Notes: a model not told the origin generated them from the letters alone. A DNA stretch of 64,000 bases from Candidatus Rokuibacteriota bacterium (GCA_023248995.1 JAHFDN010000010.1:1-64000), one strand, 5' to 3'; counted from the first letter of the stretch, positions 7,536 to 16,357 are shown. Made by a program: numbers and translations.

Positions 7536-9620
7536 TCAGTGCTTCTCGGCCTTCTCCTTCTCGGCCTTGGCGGCGGCGATGATCTTCTCGGCCAGGAAGG
7601 CGGGCACCTCCTCGTAGTGCGAGAACTCCATCGCGTAGGCGCCCCGGCCGCCGGTCATGGAGCGAAGGGCGGGCTCGAAGTTGAGCATCTCGGCCATCGG
7701 GACCTGGGCCTTCACCGTCCCGGTCTCCCCCGCCGGCTCCATCCCCACGATCCGGCCGCGCCGGCCGTTGAGGTCGCCGATCACGTCGCCGGTCTGGTCG
7801 GTCGGCAGCGTGACCTCCACGTTCATGATCGGCTCGAGGAGGATCGGGTGGGCCTCCTGGATTCCCTTCTGGAGCGCCAGGGAGCCGGCGATCTGGAAGG
7901 CCATGTCGGAAGAGTCCACCTCGTGGTAGGTGCCGTCGTAGAGGGTCACGCGCACGTCCACGACCGGGTATCCTGAGATCACGCCGCGCTTCATGGCCTC
8001 GCGCACGCCCTTCTCGACGGAAGGGATATAGTTCCTGGGCACCGAGCCGCCGAAGATGTCGTCCACGAACTCGAAGCCCGCGCTGCGCTGGACGGGCTCG
8101 AGCTTGAGCCAGACATCCCCGTACTGGCCGCGGCCGCCGGTCTGCTTCTTGTACTTGCCCTGGACTTCGGCCCGCCCCTTGATGGTCTCCTTGTAAGGGA
8201 TCCGCGGCGGGAGCAGGGTCACGTCCACGTTGTACTTCCGTTTCATCCGCTCCACGATCACCTCGACGTGGAGCTGCCCCACACCGGAAACCAGGAGCTG
8301 CTTGGTCTCCGCTTCGAAGTGGTAACGGATCGTGGGGTCCTCCTCGGCCATGCGCGCCAGAGCGTGACTGATCTTGTCCTCGTCGCCCCGCGTCTTGGGC
8401 TGGATCGCGTAGGAGATGGCGGGCTCGGGGAAGACGATGCGCGTCAGGAGGACGGGATTTACCTCATCGGTCAGCGTGTCTCCGGTCAGCGTCTCCTTCA
8501 ACTTGGCCACGACCCCGATCTCCCCCGGGCCCAGCGCCTGCGCCGGCTTCTGCGTCTTTCCCTGAAGCCAGGCCACCTGCCCCACCCGCTCGCGCGTCTC
8601 CTTCGAGACGTTCAAGACCTGGGAGTCCGACTTGAGCGTACCCGAGTACACGCGGAAGATGGAGAGCTTACCCACGTGGGGATCGCTCACGCTCTTGAAG
8701 ACCAAGGCCGCCATCGGGGCCTTGGGGTCCGGCGCGCGGCGGGCCGGCGCCTTGGAGCGGAGCTCGATCCCCTCCACCTCGCCCCGGTCGGCCGGCGAGG
8801 GGAAGGACTCGACCACCAAGTCCAGCAGCAGGTGGCTGCCGATGCTCTTGGTGGCCGACGCCGCGAGGACCGGGATGACCTTCCCCCCGGCCACGGCCAG
8901 GCGCAGGGCCTTGAGCATCTCGGCCTCCCCGATCGCGCCCTCCTCCAGGTACTTCGCGAGGAGCTCGTCGTCGGTCTCCGCCGCCGACTCGATGAGCTTG
9001 TCGCGGTACTCCCGCGCCTGCTCCCCGAGCTCCCCCGGGATCTCCCCTTCCTGGGGCTTGCCGTCCGCGTAGACGAGCGCCTTCATCTTGATCAGGTCCA
9101 CGACGCCCTTGAAGGCCGATTCGGCTCCGACCGGGATCTGGAGCAGCACCAGCTTCGCCTTGAGGCGCTTGCTCAACGATTCGAGCGTGCGCCAGAAATC
9201 GGCGCGCTCGCGATCCAACCGGTTCACCACGACCACGCGGGGGAGGTCGTACTCGCTGGCGAACTTCCAGACCTTCTCGGTCTGCACTTGCACGCCAGCC
9301 ACCGCGTCCACGACGACGACGGCGGCCTCCACGACCCGAAGGCCCGCGCGCGCGTCGGAGATGAAGTCGCCGTACCCGGGCGTGTCCACGAAGTTCAGCC
9401 GGTGACCCTTCCAGTCGCAGAACGCCACGGCCGTGTTGAGCGAGATCTTCCGCTTGATCTCGTCCGGGTCGAAGTCGGTGGTGGTCGAGCCGTCGTCCAC
9501 CTTGCCCAGGCGCGTGGTGGCCCCGGCGGCGAAGAGGAGCGCCTCCACCAGGGACGTTTTCCCGACTCCGCCGTGCCCGACGAAGGCGACGTTGCGAATC
9601 TTGGAGATCTCGATGGCCAT
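7536..9620 (-). CDS. Elongation factor G-like translational GTPase
   Basis: A 694-residue five-domain GTPase. G1 is GHGGVGKTS (residues 15-23), G3 is DTPGYGDF, and G4 is NRLD rather than NKMD, as in the divergent EF-G-like group that often accompanies a canonical fusA. Domain II (about 310-390), III/V and the domain IV region (GRGQYGDVWLKLEP) are present, so it is not truncated. Ribosome-dependent GTP hydrolysis is likely, but whether it acts in elongation, recycling or stress is open. The ATG at 9620 has AGGAGG upstream. It starts 10 bp after the threonine synthase stop, implying one transcript. Confidence 0.85.
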   Translation of the reverse strand: MAIEISKIRNVAFVGHGGVGKTSLVEALLFAAGATTRLGKVDDGSTTTDFDPDEIKRKISLNTAVAFCDWKGHRLNFVDTPGYGDFISDARAGLRVVEAAVVVVDAVAGVQVQTEKVWKFASEYDLPRVVVVNRLDRERADFWRTLESLSKRLKAKLVLLQIPVGAESAFKGVVDLIKMKALVYADGKPQEGEIPGELGEQAREYRDKLIESAAETDDELLAKYLEEGAIGEAEMLKALRLAVAGGKVIPVLAASATKSIGSHLLLDLVVESFPSPADRGEVEGIELRSKAPARRAPDPKAPMAALVFKSVSDPHVGKLSIFRVYSGTLKSDSQVLNVSKETRERVGQVAWLQGKTQKPAQALGPGEIGVVAKLKETLTGDTLTDEVNPVLLTRIVFPEPAISYAIQPKTRGDEDKISHALARMAEEDPTIRYHFEAETKQLLVSGVGQLHVEVIVERMKRKYNVDVTLLPPRIPYKETIKGRAEVQGKYKKQTGGRGQYGDVWLKLEPVQRSAGFEFVDDIFGGSVPRNYIPSVEKGVREAMKRGVISGYPVVDVRVTLYDGTYHEVDSSDMAFQIAGSLALQKGIQEAHPILLEPIMNVEVTLPTDQTGDVIGDLNGRRGRIVGMEPAGETGTVKAQVPMAEMLNFEPALRSMTGGRGAYAMEFSHYEEVPAFLAEKIIAAAKAEKEKAEKH

Positions 9621-9630
9621 CGGTGCCTCC

Positions 9631-10869
9631 TCAGGACGAGCCGAGCGCCGCTTTCACCCGCCGCAGGAGCGTGTCCGACGGTCCGGTGAGATCCTGCGGG
9701 AGGGGAAGGTGCGGCGGCGGGTTCTTGATGCCGGCCCCGGTCAGGAGAAGGACGATGCGCGCCTGCCGCTCCACGCGGCCCTCCTCCTTCAAGCGGAGCA
9801 AGGCCGCCAGCGTCGCGGCCGCCTCGGGGGCCGTCCAGATGCCTTCCGTGCGGGCCAGGAGCTTCTGGGCCTCGACGATGGCGGCTTCCGACACGGCGAC
9901 CGCGGCGCCGCCGGTGTCGCGCAGCACCTCGAGCATCTGGCGGCCAGCGAAGGGCGATGGCACGCGGAGGCCGGGGGCGTTGGTGACGGGATTTTCCCAC
10001 GGCGCGGTGACAGGGGATTTCTCCGCCCACGCCTTCACCACGGGCGCGCAGCCCTCGGCCTGGACGGCGACGAAGCGGGGAGGCCCTCCCTTCACCCAGC
10101 CGAGGGCGGCCAGCTCCGTGTAGGCCTTCCAGATGCCGACGAGCCCTGTGCCGCCCCCGGTCGGATAGATGAGGACGTCCGGGGCCGACCAGTCCAGTTG
10201 CTCGGCCAGCTCGAGCCCCATCGTCTTCTTGCCCTCGAGGCGATAGGGCTCTTTCAGCGTGGACAGGTCGAACCAGCCGAGCTCCCGGGCGACCGCCCCG
10301 ACGACCTTCCCGGCGGTCGCGATCGTCCCCTCGATCGTGAAGACGTGGGCGCCGGCGAGAAGCGCCTCGGCCACCGCCGCGTCAGGCGTGTCACGGGGCA
10401 CGACCACCGCCACCGGGAGCCCCGCGCGGGCCGCGTACACCGCCGCGGCGCCGCCGGCGTTGCCGGCCGACGGGATCACGAGCCCCCGAACCCCCAGCGT
10501 CCGCGCCTTCGTCACCGCCATGCCGAGCCCGCGGGCCTTGAAGGTGCCCGTCGGGTTCTGCCCCTCGTCCTTGGCCAGGAGGTGCGGCAGGCCGAGGTGG
10601 CTCCCCAGGCGCGGAAGCCGCAGCAGCGGGGTGCCGCCCTCGCCCAGGGTCACGGGCTCCTCGCCGTCCTCGAGCGGGGTCAGCTCCCTGAAGCGGTACA
10701 TGCCCGGCGGGCGCCGCGCCAGGTCCGCCTTGGTCACCGCCGCGGCCACCCGGTCCAGGTGATAGCGAGCGACCAGCATTTGCCCGCACTTGTCGCAGAC
10801 GGTCAGGAGCTGCTTGGGATCGTGAACGGCTCCGCAGATCGAGCACTCGACCCCGCTCAGGAAACCCAT
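9631..10869 (-). CDS. thrC: Threonine synthase (PLP-dependent)
   Basis: A 412-residue fold type II PLP enzyme converting O-phosphohomoserine to threonine. The N-terminus carries a rubredoxin-like knuckle (CSICGAVH...CDKCGQM), a feature of one threonine synthase class. The PLP lysine lies in NPTGTFKARGLGMA, and the glycine-rich phosphate loop is PTGGGTGLVG near residue 190. Length is normal. It lies directly upstream of the EF-G-like gene. Other members of this fold such as cysteate synthase or threonine dehydratase are less likely given the zinc knuckle and length. Confidence 0.85.
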   Translation of the reverse strand: MGFLSGVECSICGAVHDPKQLLTVCDKCGQMLVARYHLDRVAAAVTKADLARRPPGMYRFRELTPLEDGEEPVTLGEGGTPLLRLPRLGSHLGLPHLLAKDEGQNPTGTFKARGLGMAVTKARTLGVRGLVIPSAGNAGGAAAVYAARAGLPVAVVVPRDTPDAAVAEALLAGAHVFTIEGTIATAGKVVGAVARELGWFDLSTLKEPYRLEGKKTMGLELAEQLDWSAPDVLIYPTGGGTGLVGIWKAYTELAALGWVKGGPPRFVAVQAEGCAPVVKAWAEKSPVTAPWENPVTNAPGLRVPSPFAGRQMLEVLRDTGGAAVAVSEAAIVEAQKLLARTEGIWTAPEAAATLAALLRLKEEGRVERQARIVLLLTGAGIKNPPPHLPLPQDLTGPSDTLLRRVKAALGSS

Positions 10870-10927
10870 GGGCCCCCATCCTAGTCCTCCCGTGGCCCGC
10901 GGGCAAGGGGCCTACGGAGCGCGCCGC

Positions 10928-11719
10928 TCAGGGCGTGCCGACGCGCCCGACGCCGGGGAGCTTCAGCGCCGGATCCTTCACGTCAACGCCAAAGGTGAGG
11001 CCGAGCAGGTTGACCTCGATCCCTTCGTCCCAGCCGGCCAGGAGGCCCGCGAGACCGAAGAGGGAAAGCTGAACCCCCCGGCCGCTCGGACTGCTCGCGG
11101 CGAGGGCACCGCCGGGCAGGTAGTCTTTGCCGATCGCGGTGGGCGGCAGATGCAAGCGCAGCTCCCGCACGGCGCGGCCGACATAGGCGGTGAAGGTGTT
11201 GCTGTTGGGACCGGGCCAGGTGCGGTAGGCCGATGGATACGGATAGACCTTCACGGCCGCCTCGACCCTGGCGATGAGCGCATCCACCCCTTCCCCCCGG
11301 AGGTCCACCAGCAGCACGGGGCGGCTGCCGAACCAGTAGTTGTCGGGACCTGTCCGGTTGATCCGCACGGCGGGAACGCCGCGGTCAACACCCCAGCCGA
11401 TCACCTCATAACGGGTGTAGGAGACCGCTTCGCTCGGCTTCAGCGCGATCCAGGTATGGACGGCCAGGACGCCGCGCCATCCGACGGCACGAGCAGCGTA
11501 CACCTGGAGCACCGCCTCGGGCGTGACGGCCGGATCCGGCGCCTGGCCGGAAGGATCGCGGCGGGCTTGCCACCACTCCCCCTGACGCTGGAGCCCGGCG
11601 CAACCGACCAGGAGCGGAAGCAAGAGGAAGAGAAGGAAAAAAGGCCGCGCGGTCCGCCGGCTTGGCAGCGCCTTGAGGGCCTCGCGCGCGTTGTTCGGCA
11701 AGAGGGTCGTCTCGGTCAT
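10928..11719 (-). CDS. DUF3750-type lipoprotein
   Basis: A 263-residue predicted lipoprotein. From the ATG at 11719 there is a polar n-region, a hydrophobic core (FFLLFLLLPLLVGCAG) and a lipobox LVGC with Cys near residue 40. The mature part matches the DUF3750 pattern as I know it: GVLAVHTWIALKP, YTRYEVIGWG, WPGPNSNTFTAYVGR. The function of this family is not established; the conserved His and Asn could form a catalytic or ligand site. An upstream in-frame ATG would add 12 residues but weaken the signal peptide. It is a monocistronic minus-strand gene with its back to the methyltransferase gene. Confidence 0.7.
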   Translation of the reverse strand: MTETTLLPNNAREALKALPSRRTARPFFLLFLLLPLLVGCAGLQRQGEWWQARRDPSGQAPDPAVTPEAVLQVYAARAVGWRGVLAVHTWIALKPSEAVSYTRYEVIGWGVDRGVPAVRINRTGPDNYWFGSRPVLLVDLRGEGVDALIARVEAAVKVYPYPSAYRTWPGPNSNTFTAYVGRAVRELRLHLPPTAIGKDYLPGGALAASSPSGRGVQLSLFGLAGLLAGWDEGIEVNLLGLTFGVDVKDPALKLPGVGRVGTP

Positions 11720-11841
11720 CTTGTCAATCCTAGCCCCGCACCCCCCTGCGGGCAAGCCGCCCCAGGACCCGCCGGACCCGACTCTGCTGTTGACCGGCCT
11801 GGGGCCATGTGGTTACTATTGATAAAGACGATGAATAGTAG

Positions 11842-11851
11842 ATTGATCAAT
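11842..11851. promoter_or_regulatory. AT-rich leader with palindrome, possible promoter/operator
   Basis: The 60 bp upstream of the ArsM-like gene are strikingly AT-rich for this genome and contain the perfect palindrome ATTGATCAAT at these positions, with a nearby TTGATAAAG and a TATCAT about 20 bp before the start. This would suit a promoter with a dimeric repressor site, and ArsR-family operators are often AT-rich TTGAT/ATCAA dyads. No ArsR gene is adjacent, so the assignment is tentative. Confidence 0.3.
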
Positions 11852-11882
11852 CGGGTTATTCAATATCATTCTTGGAAGGGCA

Positions 11883-12641
11883 ATGGGGGTTGAATCGCTC
11901 GCACTGAGCCATGAAGTCCGGTCCCGGCTGCGCGATGCCGTTCGGCGCGTCTACTCGGCAGCTGGAGACCCACGGGTGAGACACCCGTTTCCGGTAGGAA
12001 GGGAATTCGCCAGGAGCCTGGGTTACCCTGCCGAGCTGCTCGCCTCGGTGCCGTCAGCGTGCGTGGACGCGTTCGCAGGCGTCTCGAACGTCGCGGTCTT
12101 CGCGGACATTCCCCCGGGCGCGCGCGTGCTGGACATGGGCTGCGGTGCGGGGCTCGACACGGTGGTTGCCGCTAGGAGGGTGGGGCCTCACGGCAGCGTG
12201 ATCGGCGTCGACTTCAGCGAGGAGATGTTGGCCTACGCGCGCCTAGGAGCCGCCGCGGTCGGCGGCCGCACGATCACCCTCTGCCGGGCTGACGCCGAGC
12301 GCCTGCCCCTCCCCGACGGCGCCGTGGACGTGGCGCTGGTCAACGGCATGTTCAACCTCAACCCCAGTCGCGAGGAGATTTTCAGAGAGCTCGCCCGGGT
12401 TGTGCGCGTGGGTGGCAGCGTGTTCGCCGCGGAACTCATCCTGCGCGAGCCCCTGCCCGCCACGACCGCGTTCAGCGAGGCGGACTGGTTCGCCTGAGTG
12501 GCCGGCGCCAAGGAAGGCGGAGCCTTCCTCGACGAGTTCCGAGCCGCCGGGTTTCGCAACGCCGTGATCCTTCGAACGAGCCGCAACGCGCGGACCAAGG
12601 ATCCCCGCGTCCTAGCCGCGGAGGTGCTGGCTCAAAGATAA
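11883..12641 (+). CDS. ArsM-like SAM methyltransferase, candidate selenoprotein (in-frame TGA at codon 205)
   Basis: Reading through one TGA (12495-12497) gives a 252-residue methyltransferase ending at TAA 12639-12641. Motif I is LDMGCGAGLDTVVAARRVGP, then GSVIGVDFSEEML and FNLNPSREE, closely matching arsenite methyltransferases. After the TGA the frame continues VAGAKEGGAFLDEFRAAGF, the normal C-terminal continuation, and the stop sits where ArsM proteins have the conserved arsenic-binding Cys (C-V/I-A-G-A). An 8-bp hairpin lies 13 nt after the TGA. Selenocysteine insertion is therefore plausible; a recent nonsense mutation is the alternative. The gene stands alone. GGAAGG precedes the ATG. 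Confidence 0.7.
12498..12529 (+). promoter_or_regulatory. Possible bacterial SECIS element
   Basis: Directly after the in-frame TGA come 13 nt, then AGGAAGGC (12511-12518), loop GGA (12519-12521) and GCCTTCCT (12522-12529), a perfect 8-bp stem. The apical loop starts 21 nt after the TGA and opens with two G residues. Both properties fit the usual description of bacterial SECIS hairpins (short loop with early G, some 16-37 nt from UGA). The stem lies within coding sequence, as expected in bacteria. Confidence 0.5.
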
Positions 12642-12665
12642 AAAAATGGCGGCGTTTCCGCCGCC
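12641..12665 (-). terminator. Rho-independent terminator of ispH
   Basis: On the minus strand a 7-bp GC stem (plus-strand GGCGGCG at 12648-12654 and CGCCGCC at 12659-12665, loop TTTC) is followed by a run of T (plus-strand A at 12640-12646). It lies 24 bp beyond the ispH stop and immediately behind the end of the convergent methyltransferase gene. Confidence 0.75.
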
Positions 12666-12688
12666 TCGAAGCCGGAGGGAACCGGCCT

Positions 12689-13687
12689 TCAGCGTCCCTG
12701 GGAGGACGCGGCCACGCGGGGCGGCAGCGTCTTGCCGGTCTCCTGGGCGATCTCTTCCAGCTCGCGGGGAAGACCGAAGCGGACGTCCTCGTCCACGACG
12801 TGAACCTCCCGCACCTCGCCGTCCCGCCGCCGGAGGGTCTCAACGGCTTCCGTCACGAGGACCTCGGGCGTCGAGGCCCCCGCGGTGATCCCCACGCGCG
12901 TGGCCCCCTCGAGCCACTCAGGCTTGACCTCGCGGATGTCGTTGATCAGATAGGCGCGCGTCCCGGTGGTTTCGGAGACCTCGCGGAGCCGGTTGGCGTT
13001 CGAGCTGTTGGCCGCGCCGATGACGAGGACCACGTCCACCTCCCCGGCCACCGCCTTCACCGCGGCCTGCCGGTTCTGCGTGGCGTAGCAGATGTCGTTC
13101 TTGGACGGCCCGACGATCCGCGGGAAGCGCCGGCGCAGCGCCTCGATGACCTCCCGCGTGTCGTCCACGGACAAGGTCGTCTGGGTCAGGTAAGCGACCT
13201 TGTCGGGATTGGGCAGGTCCAGCTTGTCCACCCCGTCCGGGTGAGCGATGACGTGGATCTTGTCCGGGGCCTCCCCGGTGGTCCCGATGACCTCGTCGTG
13301 GTCTGCGTGTCCCACGAGAATGATGGAGTACCCCTCCCGGGCGTAGCGGATGGCCTCCAGGTGGACTTTTGTGACGAGGGGGCAGGTGGCGTCAATCACC
13401 CGGAGCCCCCGGCGCCTGGCTTCCTCCCCGACCGCCGGCGAGATCCCGTGAGCGCTGAAGATCACTGTGGCCCCGTTGGGGACCTCGTCCAGCTCGTCCA
13501 CGAAGATCGCCCCTTTCTCGTGGAGGGCCTCGACCACGTTCCGGTTGTGCACGATCTCCTTGCGCACGTACACGGGCGGCGGGCAGACTTGGAGCGCCAG
13601 CTCCACGATGTCAATGGCCCGCTCGACACCCGCGCAGAACCCCCGCGGTCCGGCGAGGACGATCTCTTTCAGCGTTTCCAGGCTCAT
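12689..13687 (-). CDS. ispH: 4-hydroxy-3-methylbut-2-enyl diphosphate reductase (IspH/LytB)
   Basis: A 332-residue iron-sulfur enzyme of the MEP pathway that makes IPP and DMAPP. The three cluster cysteines are visible: GPRGFCAGVERAI near residue 18, DATCPLVTKVH near 100, and NDICYATQNRQ near 200. Catalytic/substrate residues HGISP, GHADHDEV and the SSNANRL and TAGASTPE motifs are present. Length is normal. It supplies isoprenoid precursors for the hopanoid cluster starting 3 kb further on. It ends at a good intrinsic terminator. Confidence 0.95.
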   Translation of the reverse strand: MSLETLKEIVLAGPRGFCAGVERAIDIVELALQVCPPPVYVRKEIVHNRNVVEALHEKGAIFVDELDEVPNGATVIFSAHGISPAVGEEARRRGLRVIDATCPLVTKVHLEAIRYAREGYSIILVGHADHDEVIGTTGEAPDKIHVIAHPDGVDKLDLPNPDKVAYLTQTTLSVDDTREVIEALRRRFPRIVGPSKNDICYATQNRQAAVKAVAGEVDVVLVIGAANSSNANRLREVSETTGTRAYLINDIREVKPEWLEGATRVGITAGASTPEVLVTEAVETLRRRDGEVREVHVVDEDVRFGLPRELEEIAQETGKTLPPRVAASSQGR

Positions 13688-13727
13688 GGCCCTCTCACGC
13701 GCGGCCCAGTATAGCCGAGTCGCGCGC

Positions 13728-14321
13728 TCAGTGGAAGAAGAATGAGACGCCGACGGTGCCGGTGTCCGAGTTGAACCCGCGGTTGGGCCTCGAGATATTG
13801 CCGTTCGAGATGTGCTGGAAGCGGTACCCGCCGGTCAGCGCCACACCCGGGGTCACGAAATAGCTGAGGCCCGCGCCGGCCTCCAGGACGAACGTGAAGC
13901 TCGAGCGGATCTCCAGCACCTTGAGGCTGGTGCCCCCGGCGCCCGCGGTCACCTCCGCGTAGGGAAAGATCGGTGAGGCGGAGAGGAAGTGGTACCGCAC
14001 CGCCGCCTTGAGCCCTTCCGCCGTCGCGGTCTCGGGCTCCAGGTAATACTGAAACCACGGCTCGAGCCCGGTCTCCACGGAGCCTTTGAAGAACCCGCTG
14101 CCGACGGGATCCAACGGGAGGAACGACAGCCGCGGCGTCAGGTTGACGAAGCTGATGTCGGAGAGCCGCCCGTGGTTCTCGACGTTGTTCTGCGCCCCAC
14201 CCCCCACCTGGATCGAGATGATCTTCGTGCCCCGCGCGAACTCTTCGGCCGGGTCCGCCGCCGCCGCGGGGACCGCCCACGAGGACAGCGCGAGAAGTGC
14301 CAGGAGCGCCAGGATGCTCAC
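13728..14321 (-). CDS. PagL-like outer-membrane lipid A deacylase / acyloxyacyl hydrolase
   Basis: A 197-residue secreted beta-barrel protein. From GTG 14321 it has a signal peptide (SILALLALLALSSWAVPAAAA). The mature part consists of alternating amphipathic strands and ends GVSFFFH, a typical outer-membrane terminal Phe-containing strand. Near the C-terminus GYRFQHISNGNISRPNRG matches the PagL active-site strand (catalytic His and Ser in H-x-S-N). Such enzymes remove an acyl chain from lipid A. The start overlaps the stop of the preceding dehydrogenase as GTGA, placing it in that operon. Pure structural barrel proteins remain an alternative. Confidence 0.75.
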   Translation of the reverse strand: MSILALLALLALSSWAVPAAAADPAEEFARGTKIISIQVGGGAQNNVENHGRLSDISFVNLTPRLSFLPLDPVGSGFFKGSVETGLEPWFQYYLEPETATAEGLKAAVRYHFLSASPIFPYAEVTAGAGGTSLKVLEIRSSFTFVLEAGAGLSYFVTPGVALTGGYRFQHISNGNISRPNRGFNSDTGTVGVSFFFH

Positions 14322-15340
14322 GTGATCAGCACCTTGAGCGCCTCGCCCCGGGCCATCAACGCCAGAGCGGCCGGGACCTCCGGGAGGCTCATGCGGTGCG
14401 TGATGAGACCGTCGGGCGTGAGCGCCTCGGACTCCAAGAGCTCGACGGCCCGGCGGATCAGCTCCGGCGTGTGATGGAAGGCTCCGGTCAAGGTCAGCTC
14501 CTCGTAGTGGGCCCTCCGCGTGTCCAGCCGCACCGTGGTGCCGGGGGCACACCCCCCGAAGAGTACTACAGTCCCCCCCCGGGCCACGGCGTCCACGGCC
14601 TGCTCCCAGACTTCGGGGCGGCCCGTCGCATCCACGGCCACGTCCACGCCCCGGCCGCCGGTCAGATCGCGGAGCGCGCCCACGACGCCGGAGGTCTCGT
14701 CGGTCGCGAGGCACTCGGCCAGGCCGAGACTCCGGGCACGCTCGAGGCGCCAGCCCGGCTTTCCGACGAGCAGCACGCGGGCCTTCCGGGCGGCCGCCGC
14801 CATCGCCAGGAGGCATCCGAGCGGCCCCGCGCCGAAGACCGCCACGGTCTGGCCGGCCTCCACCCGCCCCCGCTCGATGCCGCCGAGCGCGCAGGCCAAG
14901 GGCTCGGCGAACGCGGCGCGGGCCGGGGGGAGATTCGGGCCCAGGCGGACCAGGTTTCGCGCCACGAGCCGGGGAGGCAGCGCGATGTACTCGCCGTAGG
15001 CGCCGTTGACGAAGAGAAGGTCCTCGCAGAGGTTGGCGCGGCCCCCGCGGCAGGGCGGGCATTCCCCGCAGGGCGCCGAGTTGGCGGCCACGACGCGATC
15101 ACCCTCCCGAACGTTCTTCACGCCGCGGCCCACGGCCGCGACGCGCCCCGCCAGCTCGTGACCGAAGACCGTGGGCACCCGCGGAATCATCACCGGATGG
15201 CCCCGGCGGAGGGTCTTGACGTCGGTGCCGCAGGTCAACGCGGCCTCGATCTTGACCAGCACTTCGCCGGGCTCCGGGTCCGGGACGACAATCTCCTCGT
15301 AGCGGAGATCCCCGGGGCCATAGAAGACAATCGCCTTCAC
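14318..15340 (-). CDS. Zinc-dependent medium-chain alcohol/polyol dehydrogenase (first of two paralogues)
   Basis: A 340-residue MDR-family enzyme. Catalytic zinc ligands are Cys in TCGTDVKTL (about residue 37) and the GHE motif (VFGHELAGRV); structural zinc cysteines are in CGECPPCRGGRANLC. The Rossmann glycine motif is GAGPLGCLLA near 175. It resembles sorbitol/threonine dehydrogenases acting on a vicinal hydroxyl. The GTG start at 15340 overlaps the stop of the second paralogue. The substrate is unknown; context (sugar epimerase, inositol genes, hopanoid genes) suggests a polyol or sugar. Confidence 0.85.
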   Translation of the reverse strand: MKAIVFYGPGDLRYEEIVVPDPEPGEVLVKIEAALTCGTDVKTLRRGHPVMIPRVPTVFGHELAGRVAAVGRGVKNVREGDRVVAANSAPCGECPPCRGGRANLCEDLLFVNGAYGEYIALPPRLVARNLVRLGPNLPPARAAFAEPLACALGGIERGRVEAGQTVAVFGAGPLGCLLAMAAAARKARVLLVGKPGWRLERARSLGLAECLATDETSGVVGALRDLTGGRGVDVAVDATGRPEVWEQAVDAVARGGTVVLFGGCAPGTTVRLDTRRAHYEELTLTGAFHHTPELIRRAVELLESEALTPDGLITHRMSLPEVPAALALMARGEALKVLIT

Positions 15341-16356
15341 GAGGGCTCTCCGGTCACGAAGACCTTCACCGCCTGGCGCTCGACCATCAGGGCGACGCCC
15401 TCGGCGACGCGGGACAGCGGCAGGCGATGGGTCATGAGCCCGTCCACCTGGATCTGCCCCTTGGCCAGGAGGTCGAACGCCTCCGCCAGCTCGGCGGGGG
15501 ACGACGAGTAGGTGGCCGTCACCGTCAGCTCCCGGTGGTAGAGCTGATCGAGCGGGAGCGGTAGATCCTCCCCCTCGCCACCCGCGAAGTAATGGACGGC
15601 CCCGCCGTCTCTCACGACCGAGACGGCCCCAGGCAAAACCGACCTCCCCCCCGCCGTCACGAGGACCACGTCCACCCCCCGACCACCGGTGAGATCCCGG
15701 GCGCGCTCTCCGAGTGCCTCCTCGCTCCGGAACACCTCGGCACCGAAGCGTTTGCCGAGGGCCAGCCGCGCCGGCACCGGGTCCGAGGCCAGCACCGTCA
15801 CCCCGCACCGTCTGAGCAGCTGGACGAAGAGACAGCCGACGGAGCCGAGCCCGACGACCCAGGCCAGATCGCCGGCGATGACTTGGGCGCGCCTCACGGC
15901 CCGGAGACTGCAGGCGAGCGGCTCGGTGAACGACGCGGCTTCGTCGCTCAGCTCCTTGGGAACCCTGAAGGCGGCGTGCTGCACGTTGGGAGCGGGGACC
16001 CGGAGGTATTCGGCGAACCCTCCGGGATCCAGGTTCACCGTCTTGAAGCTCCGGCACATGGAGGGACTGCCGCGGCGGCAGTAGTGGCAGGCGAAGCACG
16101 GCACGTGGTGGGCCACCACGAGCCGGTCGCCGACCTCGAACGCGCTGACGCCAGGCCCGACCTCGCTCACGTCGCCGACCACCTCGTGGCCGAAGACCGC
16201 GGGCGGGGTCACCCGGCCCGAGCGGATTTTCGCGATGTCGGATCCGCACAGGCCGCAGCCGCGGACCTTCAGCAGGAGTTCCCCCGGCCCGGCGGACGGC
16301 CTCGGCCATTCGCGGAGCGCGACGACACCCGGACCCAGGTAGACGGCCGCGTTCAT
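15337..16356 (-). CDS. Zinc-dependent medium-chain alcohol/polyol dehydrogenase (second paralogue)
   Basis: A 339-residue MDR enzyme with the same layout as its downstream neighbour: CGLCGSDIAKI and FGHEVVGDV for catalytic zinc, CFACHYCRRGSPSMC for structural zinc, and VGLGSVGCLFVQ as dinucleotide motif. The two proteins share layout but differ widely in sequence, so this is an old pair rather than a recent duplication. The ATG at 16356 has its ribosome binding site GAGG supplied by a dispersed structured repeat lying directly upstream. It heads a three-gene operon: two dehydrogenases and the PagL-like protein. Confidence 0.85.
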   Translation of the reverse strand: MNAAVYLGPGVVALREWPRPSAGPGELLLKVRGCGLCGSDIAKIRSGRVTPPAVFGHEVVGDVSEVGPGVSAFEVGDRLVVAHHVPCFACHYCRRGSPSMCRSFKTVNLDPGGFAEYLRVPAPNVQHAAFRVPKELSDEAASFTEPLACSLRAVRRAQVIAGDLAWVVGLGSVGCLFVQLLRRCGVTVLASDPVPARLALGKRFGAEVFRSEEALGERARDLTGGRGVDVVLVTAGGRSVLPGAVSVVRDGGAVHYFAGGEGEDLPLPLDQLYHRELTVTATYSSSPAELAEAFDLLAKGQIQVDGLMTHRLPLSRVAEGVALMVERQAVKVFVTGEPS

Positions 16357-16357
16357 A

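Noticed and set aside
8268-9689. A long plus-strand frame over the EF-G-like gene
   Set aside because: Antisense artefact; the minus strand has all GTPase motifs and a proper ribosome binding site.
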